Source: Aphrophora alni
Taxonomy: Eukaryota > Arthropoda > Insecta > Hemiptera > Aphrophoridae
Assembly (NCBI GenBank): GCA_963513935.1
Contig: OY740765.1
Coordinates: forward strand, 69,164,253-69,228,252
Length of the DNA: 64,000 nt
Direction of reading: 5' to 3'
The notes under the pieces are model-generated. The model was given only the letters and a program-made list of their open reading frames with translations, did not search any database and was not told the DNA's origin. Position 1 is the first letter of the stretch; each line of letters begins with the position of its first letter. The translations under genes and the position numbers were made by a program. Positions 61,819 through 64,000 of this stretch are shown one piece after another.

Positions 61819-63268
61819 CCGTATTTGCTCGTGTACGATGCGCACTTTTAAAAAAATCTTACGCGAAATTAGTAGGTGCGACTTATACACGGAGATTTCC
61901 AAATGGAGTTAAAGTACGCTATGAGGTTCGATTGTGCTATAGTGAAAATCGCTAAATACTATCCGGTGGTAAGCTATTTCTGTATGTACGGACATCGTTG
62001 GTGTACACTATACAGACCAGTTTTGTAGCCCAGTCAAGATCGTGCACGTGTTCTGTTTAGACAGTTTGGTGAGTAGATAAGTAAGTGAAAATAAGTTCTG
62101 TAAAGCGTTTACGTTCATTTACTGCTGGTGAAAAAATGAAAGTTATTTTTTAAGCAGAAGAGATTGGTAATCATGCAGCGGGCCGTAAGTATGGCATTAC
62201 GGAATCCTGTGTAAAAGATTGGAGAATGAAAAAAAGAGAAGCTTAAAGATTCTAATAAAAATAGAAGAGCATTTCGCAGAGAAAAACCAAAGTTTCTACA
62301 AGTAGAAGAACAGCTATTGTCCTACATTCAAGATAGGCGTCAAGAAGGTTTGGCTATATCAACAGAGATGGCAACTTTAAAGGCGAAACAAATAGCAAAA
62401 GATTTTCAAATTCGTTGGCTGGTTTCAAGAAAAAGGCTGGTTACATCGTTTTACGAAGAGGCATGGTTTATCCATTAGAAAACAAACGTCTATTTGACAA
62501 CATTTGCCGGACGCCAAAGAAGGAAAATTAGTGGCCTTTCAGAGACATGTAATTCGATTACGACAGAAAACAATTTTCTGTTGGGGCAAATTGGGAATGC
62601 TGATCAAACCCCAGTTTACTTCGACATGCAAGCAGACTCCACAATTAATGCAGTAGGAGATAAAAGTGTTTGCATTCGCATTTGTGGCTAAGAAAAATGC
62701 TCATGCTGATGAACTGTGCAAAAAATATTGTTGTTTTAGATGCAGTTTTGTGGATATGCTCGGCTTTAAAAGAGGTCAAATCCAATACGGTTAAAAACTG
62801 TTTCATTAAATCGGGGTTTGTCAATAGCGATAACAATAGTGAGAATACTAGTGAAAGCAATAGTGATACTGAAGTTAATGAGCTGGATAATTTAATTCAA
62901 CAATTTGGAGGATCCGTTGAAGAATACAAATTGAATAACGATGCACTTTGTACCGAAGACCAGTCAATCGACATCAGGACTCTTGTTGCAGATTTTAACC
63001 CGGAACCTACTGTTGAGAATGAAACAATTGATGAAGACGATGATGATGTTCCAGTGGCCGAAACTACAATCTAACAAGTAAGGAAGTTGCAAAGGAGGTG
63101 ATACAACTTAAAAATTATTTCTTAAAAAAAACCGGATACAGAAGGAATACGTTTAATTTTTGAACTCCAACAACATGTTGAAAAGACTATAACTAAAGAT
63201 CGTAGTAGGCAAACAAAAATAAAAGATTTTTTCACAAAATCTATTGAATAATGTATTGCTGTATACGG
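61819..63268 (+). mobile_element. pogo/Tigger-type element
   Basis: Begins CCGTATTTGCTCGTGTACG after TA (61817-61818). The right end, ATACGG followed by TA (63269-63270), is a partial inverted match. A transposase relic fills most of it. Confidence 0.6.
62130..63251 (+). pseudogene. pogo/Tigger transposase, disrupted
   Basis: HTH part: AEEIGNHAAGRKYGITESCV then KDWRMKKRE. Middle: LEEQLLSYIQ-like and RLVTSFYEEAWF-like text with frame changes. A catalytic-region relic near 62595-62640 (NADQTPVYFDM) gives the first Asp (consensus DETPVYFDM). The second catalytic region is deleted: text jumps to LWICSALKEVKSNTVKNCFI then KSGFVNSDN, an acidic stretch (SNSDTEVNELDN), then EDDDDVPVAE, and a C-terminal tail (LQQHVEKTITK then RQTKIKDFF), stop at 63249-63251. 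The central DDE segment is therefore missing as well as shifted. Confidence 0.75.
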
Positions 63269-63659
63269 TAGTTAAAATTTGTTTGACTCATTTTATTATT
63301 TTAGGTACTGTACAAAGTTTGATTATTTCACTATTTAAATTTGCATTTTCCTATTTATTTATTCAGCTCTGTAGTGTAAATGATTAATAAATAATGACTG
63401 TTATTTAATTTAATAGTTTTGGTTTTATTGTGCATTATTGTGAGATTAAAACCATTATTCTTGTTGTGTAAAAAGTATACAGTGTACTGTATAATACTGT
63501 ACAGTAGGCCCTTATGAAACAATTACAATATTTATTTCACTTTTATTATTGACCATATACAATATGAATTTTTGCTTTATTACACAGCAGATTAACTGCT
63601 AACTGTGACTTCTCAGTGAGAAAAAGTAACAATATAAATACAGTACATCTACTACACAT

Positions 63660-63721
63660 CTCTTCTAATAGCGTACATTTTACGCGGTCCGAGCAGTGTC
63701 CGTTATTTGGAAGTTTCACTG
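63660..63721 (-). mobile_element. single pogo-like terminus
   Basis: Read from 63721 leftward: CAGTGAAACTTCCAAATAAC, preceded by TA. It has the form of a pogo TIR; no partner end was found. Confidence 0.4.
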
Positions 63722-64000
63722 TATATTGACATAACTTCAACTCTCAGCTTTAGATTCGAAATAAAGAAAAAAGATATACAATTAACATTTTTGAAAATAT
63801 GTGAACATCCAAAAAGGGTCGAAACAACAAGGTTTGAATTAATTACTAGTCATGAATCGTAGTTATTTGTAACAAAATAAAAATTTTCTCTTTAGTTTCG
63901 TATAAGAGGGAAAACTTGTAAAATTCCATATGTGGAAAATATATCAATCAAACTAGGAACAAACAACAAAATTGCCATTAGTCACGAATAGGTTTATGAT

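Noticed and set aside
1..64000. tRNA, rRNA or CRISPR arrays
   Set aside because: No cloverleaf, rRNA core or spaced direct-repeat array was seen by eye; a tRNAscan-type search was not possible.

Overview
The window is a repeat-dense, AT-rich stretch of an animal genome, most likely an insect. It has spliced genes with GT/AG introns, no operons, and a mixture of insect-type transposons (piggyBac, Harbinger, Transib, pogo/Tigger, mariner, Jockey/CR1- and I/R1-like LINEs, Gypsy with an env-like gene, Penelope-like). Nearly every coding stretch is a decayed transposable element. The species cannot be named from this sequence.

Host signal is sparse. Two minus-strand exons (60404-60487 and 48472-48593) fit an ATF-2-type bZIP factor; the second ends inside the basic region, and the leucine-zipper exon was not found. 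One plus-strand exon (41705-41854) encodes part of a trypsin-like serine protease. A possible exon of unknown origin lies at 874-966 on the minus strand.

Layout: 1.5-6.4 kb, a complete Harbinger element whose transposase and MADF-BESS genes lie on opposite strands with interleaved exons. 6.6-11.1 kb, a foldback element and two minus-strand LINE remnants, one split by a Penelope-type foldback. 13-14.1 kb, a piggyBac remnant. 14.4-15.3 kb, a deleted Tigger. 15.6-17.2, 23.6-25.9, 26.6-30.2 and 54.1-56.3 kb, four copies of one TTAA-flanked piggyBac family that lacks its catalytic domain. 20.2-22.7 kb, a near full-length piggyBac of another family. 25.9-31.2 kb, a Tigger gene interrupted by a LINE tail and a piggyBac copy. 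31.2-44.9 kb, a broken Gypsy-like retrotransposon (pol, then env-like) containing a Transib gene, a Penelope fragment, the protease exon and a Tigger. 50.8-56.5 kb, an I/R1-like LINE split by a foldback and a piggyBac copy. 57-63.7 kb, a foldback, a mariner-like gene and a pogo/Tigger element.

The most interesting pattern is a set of hammerhead-ribozyme-like motifs at seven loci (9.6, 41.5, 48.8, 49.5, 52.6-52.9, 58.8 and 61.4-61.5 kb). The box-1 and GAAA elements flank a short hairpin. At the best sites GAA is followed by a loopless palindrome as stem III, and stem I is complementary. One lies beside recognisable Penelope-like coding sequence. Several occur as inverted pairs inside foldback insertions, one of which has a 12-bp target duplication.
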